In this document: in pieces, positions 11,986 to 24,050 of the stretch | Layout of the letters: every line of letters begins with the position of its first letter | Position numbering within the stretch: position 1 is the first letter of the stretch | Source: Dasypus novemcinctus | Lineage: Eukaryota; Chordata; Mammalia; Cingulata; Dasypodidae | DNA: 64,000 nucleotides | Direction: 5' to 3' | NCBI RefSeq assembly: GCF_030445035.2 | Contig: NC_080699.1 | Coordinates: 8,680,001 to 8,744,000 of the forward strand | Program-made: the position numbers and the translations under genes | Notes under the pieces: model-generated | Told to the model about the DNA's origin: nothing | The model's input: the letters and a program-made list of their open reading frames with translations, nothing else | The model's database searches: none

Positions 11986-13834
11986 GATGTCTAGGCAATC
12001 TTCTCAAGTGTACGCCAATGGCAATGATATGTTCAGTCTCCTTCGTAGTAGTTTCCATCAGTCCGTTATCTCTCCCAAGCAAACTACCTTCTGGGGAACT
12101 GCAATCGGCTAGCTAGTTACCTTACCAATAAGCAGATCTTGTTTGAGCATTCTTTGGAAACTTAACTAAAGAGAATCTAAAGGAGTTGCATGTTTATACA
12201 GTTTCTTAGATTTTGGAAATTGCCACCTGCTGTCCAGTATTTCTAGTGCTATGTCTGACGGAGTTGAATGCTGAGTCTGGGAAAGATGGAACTGAACGAA
12301 CTTCAAAATCATTCAAACACTGAAACCCGACCAAATATGGTTGGTTAGGGGCGGAAGGTAAGGGACACGCCAAGTCAATTCTAGTTTTGCAGCTCACATG
12401 GTGTGAAAATTTTTAGTGATTCATGCAATCTCAGGATGTGGGAAAATAAGATATTTGTGTTTCCCAAGGAGTGGTTTTATCTCTGAGTTCGGTTGAAACA
12501 GGAACTATCTGATAGTTTCCCAGTTTCACATTACTATTTTCAAATATAGGATATCATGGTATTGCTATTTGCTGTAGGCATCATTTACATACAAAAATTT
12601 AGTATGGTACCTGACACAATACATGCTATTATTTTTTATTTGTCTTCCTCTCCTTGATTATTTATTTATTATGCCTTATGATTCATTTATTATGATAATT
12701 TTTATTTTTTATTATGGTTTATTAAGGCATTGCAATGTAAGGTAAAGAGCCGATAATTCCCATAGCTCCACAATTCACAGTTATCTTCTGAAAACATCAG
12801 GGGGCTGGTATTTTGGACCCCTGGTAATATCTGGGCCCTCACTTCAGACAAGGCCTACTGCCCTCAGCTATCAGGAAGAACAGGGATCAGACGATGCTCT
12901 TCTCGGAGGAAGAACAGGCCGCGGAGGGGCAGTGGGTTGTCGAAGGCGTTTGCAGGTGAAGCTGCACAGCCAGGTTGTGGGGTTATTTGTCTGTCGGGAG
13001 TCGTCGCCCTCACCTGAGACCATAGCTGCTTTTAGCTCCTTCGCTCACATCTTACTGGTCATACATCTGTGATACACATATCGTTCTATTTCGATATCTC
13101 TATATCCGGGCACATGCACATAGAGGTGAGTATTACATACATAGTCACACATTCATTCTTTTTTTTTTTTTGCTTGTTTTCTGGGGAGATGTAGATTTAA
13201 AAGTGCATAGCTGGTTAATTTTTTTGAGCTGTTAATTCGTATTCCTTTCTGCTGTATTTTACCCAACTTCGTCAAGAAGAAGCCAGGTACTTTGTCGTCT
13301 CTAGATTCAGGAGGGTCTCCAGGGGGGAGAGGGAAAACTCCTGCGAGGCAGGGCATCCGGCCCCTTCACAGGCCCAGGCCTCTGGGGAGGCAGGTGCTCA
13401 GTGTGCCGAGTGAAGGGGGAGGCCGGGCTTTGGCGTGAGCGTCAGATGGAGGAGGAGCAAGCCCTCGATCTGGGGAACGGGCAGGATGGACTGCGCCCCG
13501 ACAGAGCGGGGGCTCCGGCGCTGCTTTCCAGCTGGCGTCAGCAGCCCAGGAGGGGTCTGCGGTGTGACGAGGAGGGCTGACGAAACCCCTGGAAGACAGG
13601 CTCCATTTGATCCCTTCAGCAAACGAGGGGAAGTGGGGGCTTAGGGTTCCTTCCCGGCTGGGGCGCGGGGTGGCAGAGCTGAGATTTAAGCCCTGGGTGG
13701 ACTGACTTCAAAGTCAATGCTTTTTCCCCCTGATATTTGTATTTTGCCCAGTAAAGTAACACCCTTGGTCCTGTGTGGGGATGGAGGTTTTGTTCGTCTT
13801 GTTTTACTACCTTCCGAACAGTGTGTTTGAAAAA

Positions 13835-14010
13835 GCACATGATTAAAGAGCCTGGGTTCGAGTCCCGCTTCCACTACTTATAAAGTGCAAACTTGGACAA
13901 GATTCTTGACCTATACGATGCCCAGTTGTAAAAAGGAAATAACAATACTTCAGCCACCCAGTTAGTAAACCTATAATTATCTTGATGTGATTGCTTTGTG
14001 AATAATCTGA
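13835..14010 (+). repeat. MIR SINE fragment
   Basis: The text gagcctgggttcgagtcc, ccactacttat, gacaagattcttgacc and ttgtaaaaaggaaataacaat follows the MIR consensus order. Confidence 0.65.
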
Positions 14011-14254
14011 AAAAAATCGTGATTATTTCCCCATTAAAGATTTTTCCCGTGGCCAGGCATATAAAGGGGAAAAGTAACTCACGTGTTACCATCGCAGAAT
14101 CAGAAGAGAATATAAACTAAAGAACTAAAATCATAGAACAAGCATCAGACAACCCCAAGGGACTGACTCCCTAAGTAGCTTCACTGCAAATGTCGAAATG
14201 TTCACGATGTTGGACTAATGGGATGTCGAATAGCAAAGAGCACTCTGAAGAGAA

Positions 14255-14450
14255 AAGAACAAAGTTTGGGTGGAAGGCAGATAGAAATTTGAATCCTGAC
14301 TGTCCTCTTTAGTAAGCATCTAGAATCAGACTAACTTCTCTTTGGTTTGACTCTTTTGCCTGAAAAAATGAACATAAAGTAACAATTTCTCCCCCAAAAA
14401 TGGTTATCAGGAGAGTTAAGTGAAATAATGTGCAATGTATTTCTATTTTA
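14255..14450 (+). repeat. MIR SINE fragment
   Basis: The phrases tttgaatcctgactgtcc, ctggtttgactc-like, and gagttaagtgaaataatg follow the MIR consensus order. Diverged. Confidence 0.5.
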
Positions 14451-14980
14451 ATGCTTGTCACGTTGAAGAACATTGATCAACGAGCCCTGATTCTTCTTAG
14501 AACTGAAGGATAAACCTTGCCTAATTAAATCCTCTCACATGAGACATGGCGAAATTGAGATTCAGAAATACTAAGTTGTTTTATTTTTCTCGGAGGAAAA
14601 AAATGGGATAATGACTCAAAGTACAAGGTGAGATCATTTGCTATGGATTTCAACTTCTTAAAGGACATGGGACTCTTGAGGAAATTGCTGCTGTGCAATG
14701 AGATAAAACAAGGAAAAGAGAATTATTTTTAGCTGAATCTGCATTATAAACCACACATTGGATCATCTCCTTTATAAATTTGGGAGCCTTGCCTAGAGAC
14801 AGCATATTATGAGGAGTTAACACCGTCATCATCACCATGAGTTATAAATGTGATTCTAAGAAAAAAGACTAATATGGCATGTTTCCAAGACAGATTATAC
14901 TCTAAGGTCACGTATCACACATACTCAAACTTGGGTTTAGCTTATGACAGTGCAGTACCACCCCATTAATCCTGTTGGGA

Positions 14981-15092
14981 AAGCTTTACATATATATCAT
15001 ATATATGTATATATATGTATATATGTGTATATATATGTATATATGATATATATATATATATCAGTAAAGCTTTATATATATATCATTGTTTA
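14981..15092. repeat. AT-rich dinucleotide array with inverted arms
   Basis: Alternating (TA)n and (TATG)n is flanked by two copies of aaagcttta(c/t)atatatatca in direct orientation (14981 and 15065). The internal sequence is largely self-complementary. Confidence 0.8.
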
Positions 15093-15184
15093 CAAATAAG
15101 CTTCTAGGCATCGACTGGCCTATCACTTGCCTGGTCCCTTCTCCTGGGAAGAGCTGTGCTTCCTACTGACCTAGCAGAATTATG

Positions 15185-15722
15185 GAGTGTGTGTGGATCC
15201 TCAGGTATATCTGTGGCAGATGAACCATGGCCTCAGTTTTTTTGGCATTCTTTCTCTCATCTCTCCCCGTGGCCTTTGAGATGTTAGCTCTATGCCCTGT
15301 CGTCTTGAATCTGACTGTTTTGATTATTAAGAATAAACCAAAGGCGAAACAGTGCTGGTTTCCTGGCTTAGCCTTAGAAGATTGGCAGCCTGCCCTTTCC
15401 ATCTTAGAACGCTTGCTCTGGGAGCCAGGAAGGAAGTTTAACTTTCCTAAGGCCACATACTGTGAGGAAGCCCACGCTAGCCTGATGGAGAGGCTGCGCA
15501 GGCGATCAGGCTCCTACAGCCAATGCAGCCCGGGAGGGAGGCCTCAGGGGGAAGAAGTCTTCAAGGACCTCGGCCCCAGGAACCACCTGGCTGCCCCGCC
15601 TGGGAGAGCCTGAGCCAGGACTGCACAGCTGTACACAGTCAACTGTGCACCCACAAGGGTCCATCGTTTCCAGCCACTAAGTTTGGAGTGGTTTGTTGAT
15701 ATATAGCAGTAAATAAACAGAA
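15185..15722 (+). mobile_element. MLT1-type LTR (MaLR)
   Basis: Phrases typical of MLT1 occur in order: agaacgcttgctctgggagcc, tgaggaagccc, tggagaggc, and at the end cagccactaagtttggagtgg-like text before tagcagtaaata. The 128-codon frame at 15227-15613 lies inside this LTR and is taken as chance. Confidence 0.6.
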
Positions 15723-16089
15723 AATGCCCCTTTACTAAATCTTTGGGAGACCAGTTCATGCCTCCCCCTGCAAACATACTGAAATCCTGTTTGTCTACTC
15801 CGAAGATGCTGGAGAACGTAGTACATGTAGAGTAGAGCATGCTTGGTATGCTCGTTAGCTGCGTGAGAGTTTTTAATTTGCATCCTGCCTGCTTTAAAAA
15901 TGAATTTGATGCTGTGTTGGAATGATTATTGAATGAATGAATGAATGTAGCAACTGAATGACTAAATAGATAAATTATGCTTATGCACGTCTCAGCAGGA
16001 TCTCATAGACTGCCACAGTAAATATTGCCTCAAATATCAGGGCTCCTGAGGGCTCTAGAGACATCCAGACACTATAGGCAAGGCAAACA

Positions 16090-17345
16090 GCTCAGGAGTT
16101 TGGCACCTTGCCAGTGGGCCTTACCTTGGAATTTATGCTCCCCAGTGTGACAGAGCTGGACTCCTGCATGGTTTCCCTCCACCTGGCTCTTCGGCCCCTT
16201 CCATATGAACCTGTAGTTAGGACTAGAGTTGATAGGTTAAATCTGATCTGTCCATGTACCAGGTGGGCCCTAAATCTCAGCAGAGCTGCAACACCTCCTC
16301 TCCAGTTCATTGGACTCACCCAGGACAACCAACAAGGAGTGATGATGATGGACAATGCCCATCCCAAGGAACAGAGAGAGTCTGCAACTGCAAACAAGAC
16401 AGTCCCATCCATCTGCCCTGATGACACCAGCTTGGCATGAAGGGAAGGCAACACAGAACTTAAGAAATAAAAGGACAGAAGGAAAGACACAAGAGAGAGA
16501 ATGAAGATGTGATCGGGGGACTCACACCTTCTGGAACTGAGAGCGTCAACCCTAGTATCCACATCGATTTATTAGAAATTACAAGCAGTAGTTACCTATG
16601 TTTACTTTCAAGACTGCTTGTTATTAAAGCTGCAACACCTGCAATTCTAGGGAACAAGCCATACAAAGTTCAAATGCCTCCTCACGCAAACAATTTTCGT
16701 GCTGACCAGAGAGCGTTCCGTCTAGTCAAGGCCAGTGTTCCTAAGCCCACATTTCTTATCTGCGTTACAGAAATGTTTTAACTTCAAGCCAGGTTCCCAC
16801 ATTCAAATTCAAGCTATTTTCTCACACTGCCCCTTGTGATCTAAGCTCCCTCTCAATTAGTGCAGTGGGCATCACCATCCAAAAATCCTCAAGACTGGGG
16901 AATGAACAATGGACTAAAGTAGACATACTATTATTCTACTACAGAGTTATTATTACCTAGCAATGAAAGAACTTTCATCATGACGTGGAGGCAGTGGCCA
17001 CTGGAGGTTTGGAGGGTAGGGAGAGGGAAAAATAGGTGTAATATGGGGGAATTTTGGGGACACTGGAATTGTCCTGCATGGCATTGCAGTGACATATACA
17101 GACCATTATATATTTTGTCCTAACCTACAAAATTTCACAGGACAGAGTATAAACTACTATGTAAACTAGAGTCCACGCTTAGTGGCAAAGCTTCAATACA
17201 TGTTCATCAACTGTAACACATGAACCTCACTAATGAGGGATGCTGTGAATGTGGGAAAGCTTGGGAGGGGGGCATAAGGGAATCCCCTATATCTTTTATG
17301 TAACATTTATCTAATCTAAGTATCTTTAAAATAAATAAATAATTG
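16090..17345 (+). mobile_element. Unclassified retroelement copy 1 (split)
   Basis: This sequence matches, in order, two other stretches here (32893-34021 and 34783-35430). Shared phrases are ccagttcattggactcaccc, gatggacaatgccc, gagtgggcatcaccatcc-like, gcaatgaaagaa and gaattgtcctgc. It ends in AATAAATAAATAA, an A-rich tail. An ERVK-type solo LTR (16419-16826) splits it. It is probably the 3' end of a non-LTR element (an L1 3' UTR is possible). No ORF of known type is seen. Confidence 0.7.
16419..16826 (-). mobile_element. Solo LTR, class II (ERVK-like), 6-bp target duplication
   Basis: The element starts TGATGACACC and ends TTCTCACA on the plus strand. Exact duplications of ctgccc flank it at 16413-16418 and 16827-16832. 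It interrupts a retroelement whose other copies are continuous at this point. On the minus strand an AATAAA (TCTAATAAATCGATG) is followed by pyrimidine-rich sequence and TTCTTAAGTTCTGTGTTGCC, as in betaretrovirus-type U5. A 6-bp duplication is usual for class II ERVs. No internal viral sequence remains. Confidence 0.8.
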
Positions 17346-19500
17346 AAATCTGACGTGAACTTTGTGGGGACATTTTACTCAATTGTTTCATTTATTGAAT
17401 AAAATTTCATGCTCTTAATTACAAGTTGACCAATGGAATGCTTCAGAATTTTCTCTCCAAAATGGGCACCCGAAGTGCCTCTGTCTTCTCGCCTCCTTCA
17501 GAATCTCCTCAGGATTCCACCGGCAGGTCACCTCCCACCTCCACCCACCCCTCGCGGCTCCGTCCTCCCCAGGGCGCCTCCTCTCCAGGCTTGCGGCCTG
17601 ACGACTCTAATTCTTCCCTCCCAGCCGTCGGGATCCGTTCATTTGCTTCACAGCCATTTCTTGAGCAGCCGCCTCACCCCAAGGTGGGTGTGCGTGACTG
17701 AGCTGCGTGGGCAAAGAGCCGAGGAAACAGTTGGGGTGCGGTGTGGTGTTTCGGGAGCCCTTGGGGATGGCATTCCACATGGCCCAGGAGAGCCAGAGAG
17801 GGCGGCCTGGAGAAGGGGACCCCTGGGAGGAGTCCTGAAGTACAGGGAGGAAGCTGAATAGGCAAGAGAAAGAGGGGCCGAGGGGCCTTCTGTGATTTAT
17901 CCTATTTTTTAAAGCAGAGACCACGTATTGAAAGTCACACTGAACTGCAGAGGGTTATTGAACATCCGTAGAGGTCATCTTTCTTCCTCTTCTTAGGTCT
18001 GCCCCTTCTTGGGTCATCTTTCTGTATGTTGATGGTTTACACACACTCCCGCCCACAAGGTGCCCAGTTAAAATACTTTGAAGGAGGGCTGGGAAGGGAG
18101 GGTGGTTTTCTCAGCTCTTCCTCCAGCTTTTCCCAGCTCTCGCTGTCCCAGGTGTCCAGATCCCAGTGTCGCCATCAGAAATTAGACTTTGTGTAACGAG
18201 CGAGCGGCGTGAGTGCTCGGCTGTGGCAACGCGGTCCAACACATAGTTAACTTCTTGATTGGGTATTTAGCAGTCTGAATTCCAGCTGCTCCCAGAAAGT
18301 GCTTCTGGAAGAGTTCCCTGGTACGTTTTCCTTTTCCTTGTTTGCTCTCAGCCTGTCAGTAGTGCATATCTTTATTTGCATATTATAAGCCAGTGCTACT
18401 CAAAGTGTGGTCTGTGCCTACCCATGAACTATTATAGAATAGTTGTTACTCTATAATGAAATAAATACAAAAATGGAGAGTAAATACTTAGTCTTACAGC
18501 AGTCTGATAGAGTAATTTTTGTGTCTTGAATCTAATAATTTAAAAATTGGTGTTTTTTAAAATAGTCCATCATTTCTTTTGCATAGTAATTCCTTTTTAT
18601 TGTATTTTCCCAAAGCATTGTTCGGTGATGAACTGGGAAGTTAGAAAGCTGGTCCTTCACTAAGCTGGACTGAGAGGCGCCGCTGTAGCCCATCGGGAGT
18701 GCCAAAGTCCTTCAGCACCTGGACCACCTGCCCCTCCACCTGCCTCCTAAGTTCTTGCCCCTTGGTTCTCCATTCAGATGCCTGCTTCCCCGAGAGTCCC
18801 CCCCAGACCCTCAGTACTGGGGACAGAGCCCCTCTGGCATGGTCCCATGGCTTGATGTGCCTCCCCCATCACAGCCACAGCTCCCTGGCCTGTCACCCTC
18901 TGCATCGTATTAGCTGCCTATGACTGGAGCTGTGTCCGTGAATCTCAGGACCCAGAGCACAGTGCCTGCTACATTGCAGACATTCAGGGAATATCTGTTA
19001 AATGACTGAATTGATCAACGAATGAGGAATGAAGGGAGCGGGGCTGCTCTCCAGCCTCCGGGAATCTGCTGTGGGCAAGGGCCCTTCTTTCGCTTAGGGA
19101 GTAGTCAGGGTTTGCCTCTTAGGTAGACCGGTTGAGCTCTGTCTGCTTCAGGTCCTTGAGGCAGGTTGTCTCACCCCAGGGTTTAGGGAGAAACTCCTCT
19201 GCAGGCTTTTCTCTGGCCCAGTGTAACTTCCTAATGTGGCTCTGCATCATCACCTTAATCCTTTATGCTTCACTCCACCCCTCCCTCTCCCTCCCCCAAT
19301 TCATGGACTTCCCCCTCTTACGTCTGCTCAGACCTGGATCATCTTCCTGCGTTTCAAGTGGTTGACATACTCCTGCCCACTCTGTGCTTCACTAGCATGT
19401 CACTGTTTCCCTTCCCTTTCTCTCTTATTTTCTGTGTTTTACTCTGGCTCTACTATGTCCCTGTCTCTTAAAAACATATTTGATGCATTTACCCTAATGC
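17346..19500. other. Intergenic, no gene recognised
   Basis: A GC-rich patch lies at about 17450-17880 with several overlapping short frames on both strands and no domain. The sequence at 18392-18420 (cagtgctactcaaagtgtgg) resembles one end of an old hAT transposon, but no partner end was found. A tail at 18945-19030 resembles the 3' end of L2/MIR-type repeats. Confidence 0.45.
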
Positions 19501-19504
19501 CCAC

Positions 19505-19973
19505 TGTGGTAGTCTGAAGCTATGTATCCCAGAAAAAAACATGTTCTCAAGTCTATTTCATCCCTTGGGTGTGAACCCATTGGAAGTAGGATCTTTTGAT
19601 GAAGATTCTTCAGTTGAGGTGTGGCCCACCTCAATCAGGATGGGTCTTACTTAATCCTATTATTGGAGTCCTTTATAAGCAAATAAAACCCGGAAAGATA
19701 GAAAGCCAAGGGAAGTTAGAAGCTGAAGGTCAGTGGAACCTGGAAGAGAATGGAGAGGCCAGGAGAGGCCGCCATATGCATTGCCGTGTGACAGAGGAGC
19801 CCAGGACCAAGGATCACTGACAGTCCCAAAATGCTAGCCTTTGGGAGTACAGCATCGCCTTGATGATGCCTTGATTCAGACATTTTCCTAGCCTCAAAAC
19901 CATGAGCTAATACATGCCCACTGTTTAAGCCAACCTGTTGCATGGTATTTGCTTGAACAGCCAAGAAAAACAA
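19505..19973 (+). mobile_element. MaLR-like LTR
   Basis: The LTR starts TGTGGTAGTCTGAAG, carries GGTGTGAACCCATT, GGTGTGGCCCA, CCTTTATAAG and TGTGACAGAGGAGCCCAGGA, and ends near AACAGCCAAGAAAAACAAACA. The same plan is found at 31562, 32609, 56754 and 57536. It is a MaLR/MLT-type LTR, apparently of a lineage abundant in this genome. Confidence 0.8.
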
Positions 19974-20369
19974 ACACTTGTCAAGAAAAAAAGGATATTT
20001 ATAACTCATATATACCCAACCTGTCATCTTGCATAATTTTACTAATGATTGTAAATGCCGTGTTCTAGTGTTGCTTGGCATCTGGATAAGGAGGTGACTG
20101 AAATAAAAAGAGAAAGAGAAAGATACACCAGGTCAAGTGAGGACATGTCAACAGCCAATTTCTCCTACTTCTTCTGCTTTGCCTTAGAGTTCTCCCTAGA
20201 CATGGTCATGTGTCTCTTTATGTTGAGGGTGTCATTGCCAGACTCTGAGTTCCAAAAGGAGAGTGAGATTTTTCTGCCTCCAGCTCATTTTTTTAGCAGA
20301 ACTGGGTTTTGGCTTTAATTATATGGACCCTCGTTATATGTCTGTGACTCCACATAATAAAGTCGCTCT

Positions 20370-20640
20370 CTCTATTAGCTATCTATTGCTACATAAGAAA
20401 TTACCACAAACTTAGTGGCCTGTAATGACAGACACTTATTCTCTCGGTTTTTATGGGTCAGAAGTCTGGACACAGCTTAGATGGATCCCTTGCATAGGAT
20501 CTAACTAAGCAAAGTATCATCCAGGCTGCATTCTCATCTAGAGGCTTGCCTGGGGAAGAATGTGTTTCCATGTTCACTCAGGTTGTATTTACTTACTTTC
20601 TTTTCTGTCTCACTATCACCATTCCATGGCCATTGATTGA
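20370..20640 (-). mobile_element. MLT1-type LTR fragment
   Basis: The plus strand reads ctattgctacataagaaatt, accacaaacttagtggcc, then gtcagaagtctggacac and gctgcattctcatctagagg, the reverse complement of the 3' half of an MLT1 LTR. Confidence 0.55.
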
Positions 20641-21293
20641 AAGTCCCTGCCTGTTCCCAACCTCAGTATTCCTCTAACTCTGCAAAACCTAGAGGCTTTG
20701 ATCACCTCCCACAGGTGGAGGCATACTTCCAGTTCCCTGACCCAAACTAACCAGAGGTAGGCAGCATTGACATATCCTCTGCCCCTCTTTATGGGACTCC
20801 CCATCAATTTTCCATGAGTACTGGTCTTGCCTTGATATGGGTGCCAAGTCTATTCAATAGTCCTTGGGTACAGTTTGGGTAGCTTGTCTTTCAACTTAGT
20901 CCCTGATCTGAGATTCTTGTTTTGACACTAGGTAAACTATAACTTATCTTCTCAGATTTATGATCTCCCACCTTCCCCCTTGCCTCATGATTTGGGGATT
21001 TGCTCTTGAACTAGGAATGGGGATCCTGCAGCCTAGTGGTTTCTGACCTCCTAAGCACCACTGGACTGCCTCCCCCCGGATTTTCCAGCATTGCTCATTT
21101 CAGATTATTCTCCTCAGCATTCCTCCCACTTCCTGGGATCTCCACTGACTCATCTTCAAACCCCATCTACTGACTGCCATATGACTAGACTCTGCTTTTG
21201 GATGCATTTCTTGCCTACTGGATTGTAACTTCTTGTCAGCACCTGCATCTGGAACAATTTCTTAACTCCATTCCTGTCCCAGCCCCTGATTTG
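20641..21293. other. Unassigned intergenic sequence
   Basis: No repeat or gene was recognised between the MLT1 fragment and the provirus. Confidence 0.45.
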
Positions 21294-21298
21294 GGGCA

Positions 21299-21755
21299 TG
21301 TATTAGTCAGGGTTCTCTAGGGAAACAGAATCAACAAGGGATATCTGCTGATAGCAAGGGATTTATCAGAGTTTCTCATGCAGTCATGGGGATGCGCAAG
21401 TCCAGGTTCTGCAGGCAGGCTGCAACCAGGAGCTCCGATGAAAGTTCAATAAAGATTCTTGATGAGTTCTGGGAGATGTTGGCTGTCCAAGATGAGCTGG
21501 GAAATTCTCTCTTAATGCTGGAATCACTTCCCCTTTTAAGGGATTCAACTGATTGGGTTAAGCGCCACCCATTCTGATGGCAATCTCCCTGATTGATGTA
21601 ATTATAACCAGCTATCTATGATTTACCACTGCAGTAAAGTCAATGGTGACTAAATTCCATAAATGCCCTTGTATTATAGTTATCCCAGTGTTTGCTTGAC
21701 CAAACAACTGGGCACAATTACCTGGCTGAGTTGACACAATAGCCTAACCATCACA
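21299..21755 (-). mobile_element. 3' LTR of the ERV-L provirus
   Basis: On the minus strand it starts TGTGATGGTTAGG, which resembles MLT2/ERV-L LTRs, and ends CCCTGACTAATACA. It matches the sequence at 27809-28280 along its length. A 5-bp target duplication lies just outside. Confidence 0.93.
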
Positions 21756-21766
21756 GTCCTCCCCTT
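21756..21766 (-). other. Polypurine tract
   Basis: On the minus strand AAGGGGAGGAC lies immediately before the 3' LTR start TGTGATGG. This is where the plus-strand primer of a retrovirus must sit. Confidence 0.85.
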
Positions 21767-22136
21767 GTCAACTCGGCAATCATACACATTACCTTAAGCC
21801 ATACTTAGATCAAAGTAAAAGTAAAAACAATAACAGACATGCATATATGCATATATATACACATATATATGTGTGTATGCATTTCTGCCTAACAGTGTCT
21901 AACTATCCTGTGTACAACTGGAAACACATTAATTCCATACAGAATAGGGTGCAAGTTCTTGGGTAATATACACTTTCAAACTTGACATCCTCAAATATCA
22001 TGTCATGTATATGACATATACAACTTGTTATATGAAAAGGGGTATGTTTGGGTAAGAAGACAAAGAAATTCATTTTGTGTACATATACAATCATCATAAT
22101 GAAACCAGGAAAAAAGATTCATGATGATTATAGTCC
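21767..22136 (-). other. Non-coding gap between pol and 3' LTR
   Basis: This stretch is AT-rich, with a TA/CA microsatellite at about 21840-21882. No env-like sequence is present. Confidence 0.6.
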
Positions 22137-22679
22137 TCATTTCTGTCGCTGGTCACAGGGTGGAAGTTCATATTTATCACTACCTTCTTCCACTACCCGT
22201 TCCATGTTTCCATGACCCTCAGTAAGCCGTTCAGCTGGCTGTGGTTCTTTGCCTGTTGGGGTGACCCAAACTTTCATTCCTGAAGATTCTGGGCCACTGT
22301 TAGTCCTGCTTGGATTGACTTTAATTATAGGACATGGCAGTACTAGGAGATGCTGTAGAGGATCTCCTGTACTCCAGGCAAACTCTTCTTTACCCCCATT
22401 ATGTAGATGCAGTCCTATTTCCCCTTGATAGTCTGGATCAATCACCCCAGCCAGTATAGTAATTCCCTTCTTTGACTGTTGATTCAGAGGTAAGAGGAGC
22501 CCAAAGTGGCCAGGTGGCAGTTTTAACTTCCAATTCAATGGAATCTCTGCCATGTTCCCTGGTGACAGCACTCCTCCTTTTGGGACTAAAACCTGTAAAC
22601 CAGCAGAGTTTGAGGTTTCAGGGACAGGAAGCAAAAATTTTCCTAGTGGGTCACTAGGGGTAATAGTGAGTGGTGCCAC
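22137..22679 (-). pseudogene. Retroviral dUTPase domain (ERV-L pol C-terminus)
   Basis: This open stretch of 180 codons contains AGVIDPDYQGEIG, the conserved motif 3 of trimeric dUTPases, which helps bind the uracil and the sugar. Upstream it has NSAG and GLLLPLN, consistent with the fold. dUTPase hydrolyses dUTP to dUMP and keeps uracil out of viral DNA. It lies after the integrase, as in the ERV-L group, and not with the protease as in betaretroviruses. The frame is one of the longest in the provirus. Whether it had any function after insertion is unknown, and the rest of the provirus is disrupted. Confidence 0.85.
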
Positions 22680-23618
22680 TCACTTGATTCCTGGACCCAT
22701 GGACCCTGGTTATGGGAGAAACAGTACACAGAGTGGATGCTGATTTAGAGCATACACAGCTTCCTGGAGAACATTGCCCCAGCCCTGCAAGATATTGCCA
22801 CCTAGATGGCACTGCACTTGAGTCTTCAAAAGGCCATTCCATCTTTCTATCAATCCAGCTGCTTCAGGTTGATGGGGAACATGGTAAGATCAGTGAATTC
22901 CATGGGCATGTGCCCATTCCCAAACATCATTTGCTGTGAAATGGGTTCCTTGATCAGAAGCAATGCTGTGTGGAATGCCATGGTGGTAGATAAGATGTTC
23001 AGTAAGTCCATGGATGGCAGTTTTGGAAGAAGCATTGCGTGCAGGAAATGCAAACCCATATCCAGAGTATGTGTCTATTCCAGTTAAAACAAATTGCTGC
23101 CCCTTCCATGGTTGGAGTGGTCCAATGTAGTCAACCTGCCACCAGGTAGCAGGCTGGTCACCTCGAGGAATGGTGCTATATTGGGGGCTGTATGTGGGTC
23201 TCTGCTGCTGGCAGATTGGACACTCAGCAGTGGCTGTAGCCAAGTCAGCCTTGGTAAGGGGAAGTCTGTATTGCTGAGCCCATACATAACCTCCATCCCT
23301 ACCTCCATGGCCACTTTGTTCATGAGCCCACTGGGCAATGAGAAGAGTGGCTGGAGAAAGAGGCTGAGCATTAGCCACAGAGCGGGTCATCTTATACACT
23401 TGATTATTAAAATCTTCCTCTGCTGAAGTTACCCTCTGGTGAGCATTCACATGGGACACAAAAATTTTCATATTTTTTGCCCACTCAGAAAGGTCAATCC
23501 ACATACCTCTTCTCCAGACCTCTTTGTTACCAATTTTCCAATCATGTTCCTTCCAAGTCTCTGAGCATCCAGCCAAACCATTGTCAACAGCCCATGAATC
23601 AGCGTACAAACACACCAC
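22680..23618 (-). pseudogene. ERV-L integrase region
   Basis: The minus frame 23618-22890 (242 codons) holds the end of RNase H and most of integrase. Visible are the HHCC-type zinc module (HVNAHQ at its start and CPICQQQRP), the first catalytic Asp in WWQVDYIGPL and the second in SDQGTHF. The frame stops near 22890. The sequence expected to carry the third catalytic residue lies beyond that stop in another frame, so the gene is broken. The integrase would have joined viral DNA to the host chromosome. Confidence 0.88.
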
Positions 23619-24050
23619 TGGCCATTTCTACTTCCAAACAAAATGAACAACCAGGTGCACTGCTCGAAGTTCTGCCCACTGGGAAGATTTTCCATCACCA
23701 CTGTCCTTCAGGAATGTCCCAGAAAGGGGCTGCAGTGCTGCAGGTGTCCACTTTCAGGTGGTACCTGCATATCGTGCAGAACCGTCTGTAAACCAGGCCC
23801 AAGTTTTCTCTTCCTCAGTCAACTGATTGTAAGGGATTCCCCAAGAGGCCAAAGTAGTGGGCTGGGAAAGATAAGGTAGCATGGCAGGACTTTGCTCCAA
23901 AATCCTAAGGGTCTGCATTGTGATTCTCCTATAGGGGCCTGCCAAAGGCTCCAGACAGCATCTCTATTTGTCATGGAAACTTCCAGCACCATTGGGTCTG
24001 CTGGATCATATGGCCCAAGTGGTAGTGCAGCTTGCACAGCAACCTGGACC
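23619..24050 (-). pseudogene. ERV-L RNase H region
   Basis: The motif WFTDGSARY lies in a frame at 23945-23754. The DGS contains the first catalytic Asp of retroviral RNase H. The connection domain (TNRDAVWSLWQA) overlaps upstream in the 24205-23819 frame. Stops and frame changes separate the pieces. Confidence 0.8.

Larger units (their letters stand above)
12000..15180. other. Intergenic, no gene recognised; scattered MIRs
   Basis: No splice-linked coding pattern is seen. GC-rich patches occur at about 12870-13030 and 13300-13660, with only chance-like ORFs. MIR-type SINE remnants lie at about 13835-14010 and 14255-14450. No protein domain was recognised. Confidence 0.5.

Noticed and set aside
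14981-15092. AT-rich palindromic stretch as an origin or regulatory hairpin
   Set aside because: It is explained by a TA/TATG microsatellite. No further support.
15227-15613. 128-codon frame with a hydrophobic start as a secreted protein
   Set aside because: The sequence is part of an MLT1-type LTR. The hydrophobic stretch is probably chance.
17433-17924. Overlapping frames of 105-142 codons in a GC-rich patch
   Set aside because: Frames on both strands are a product of high GC. No known domain, no splice pattern.
22137-23618. An active retroviral pol
   Set aside because: Stops and frame changes occur between and within domains, and pol is interrupted by a solo LTR.
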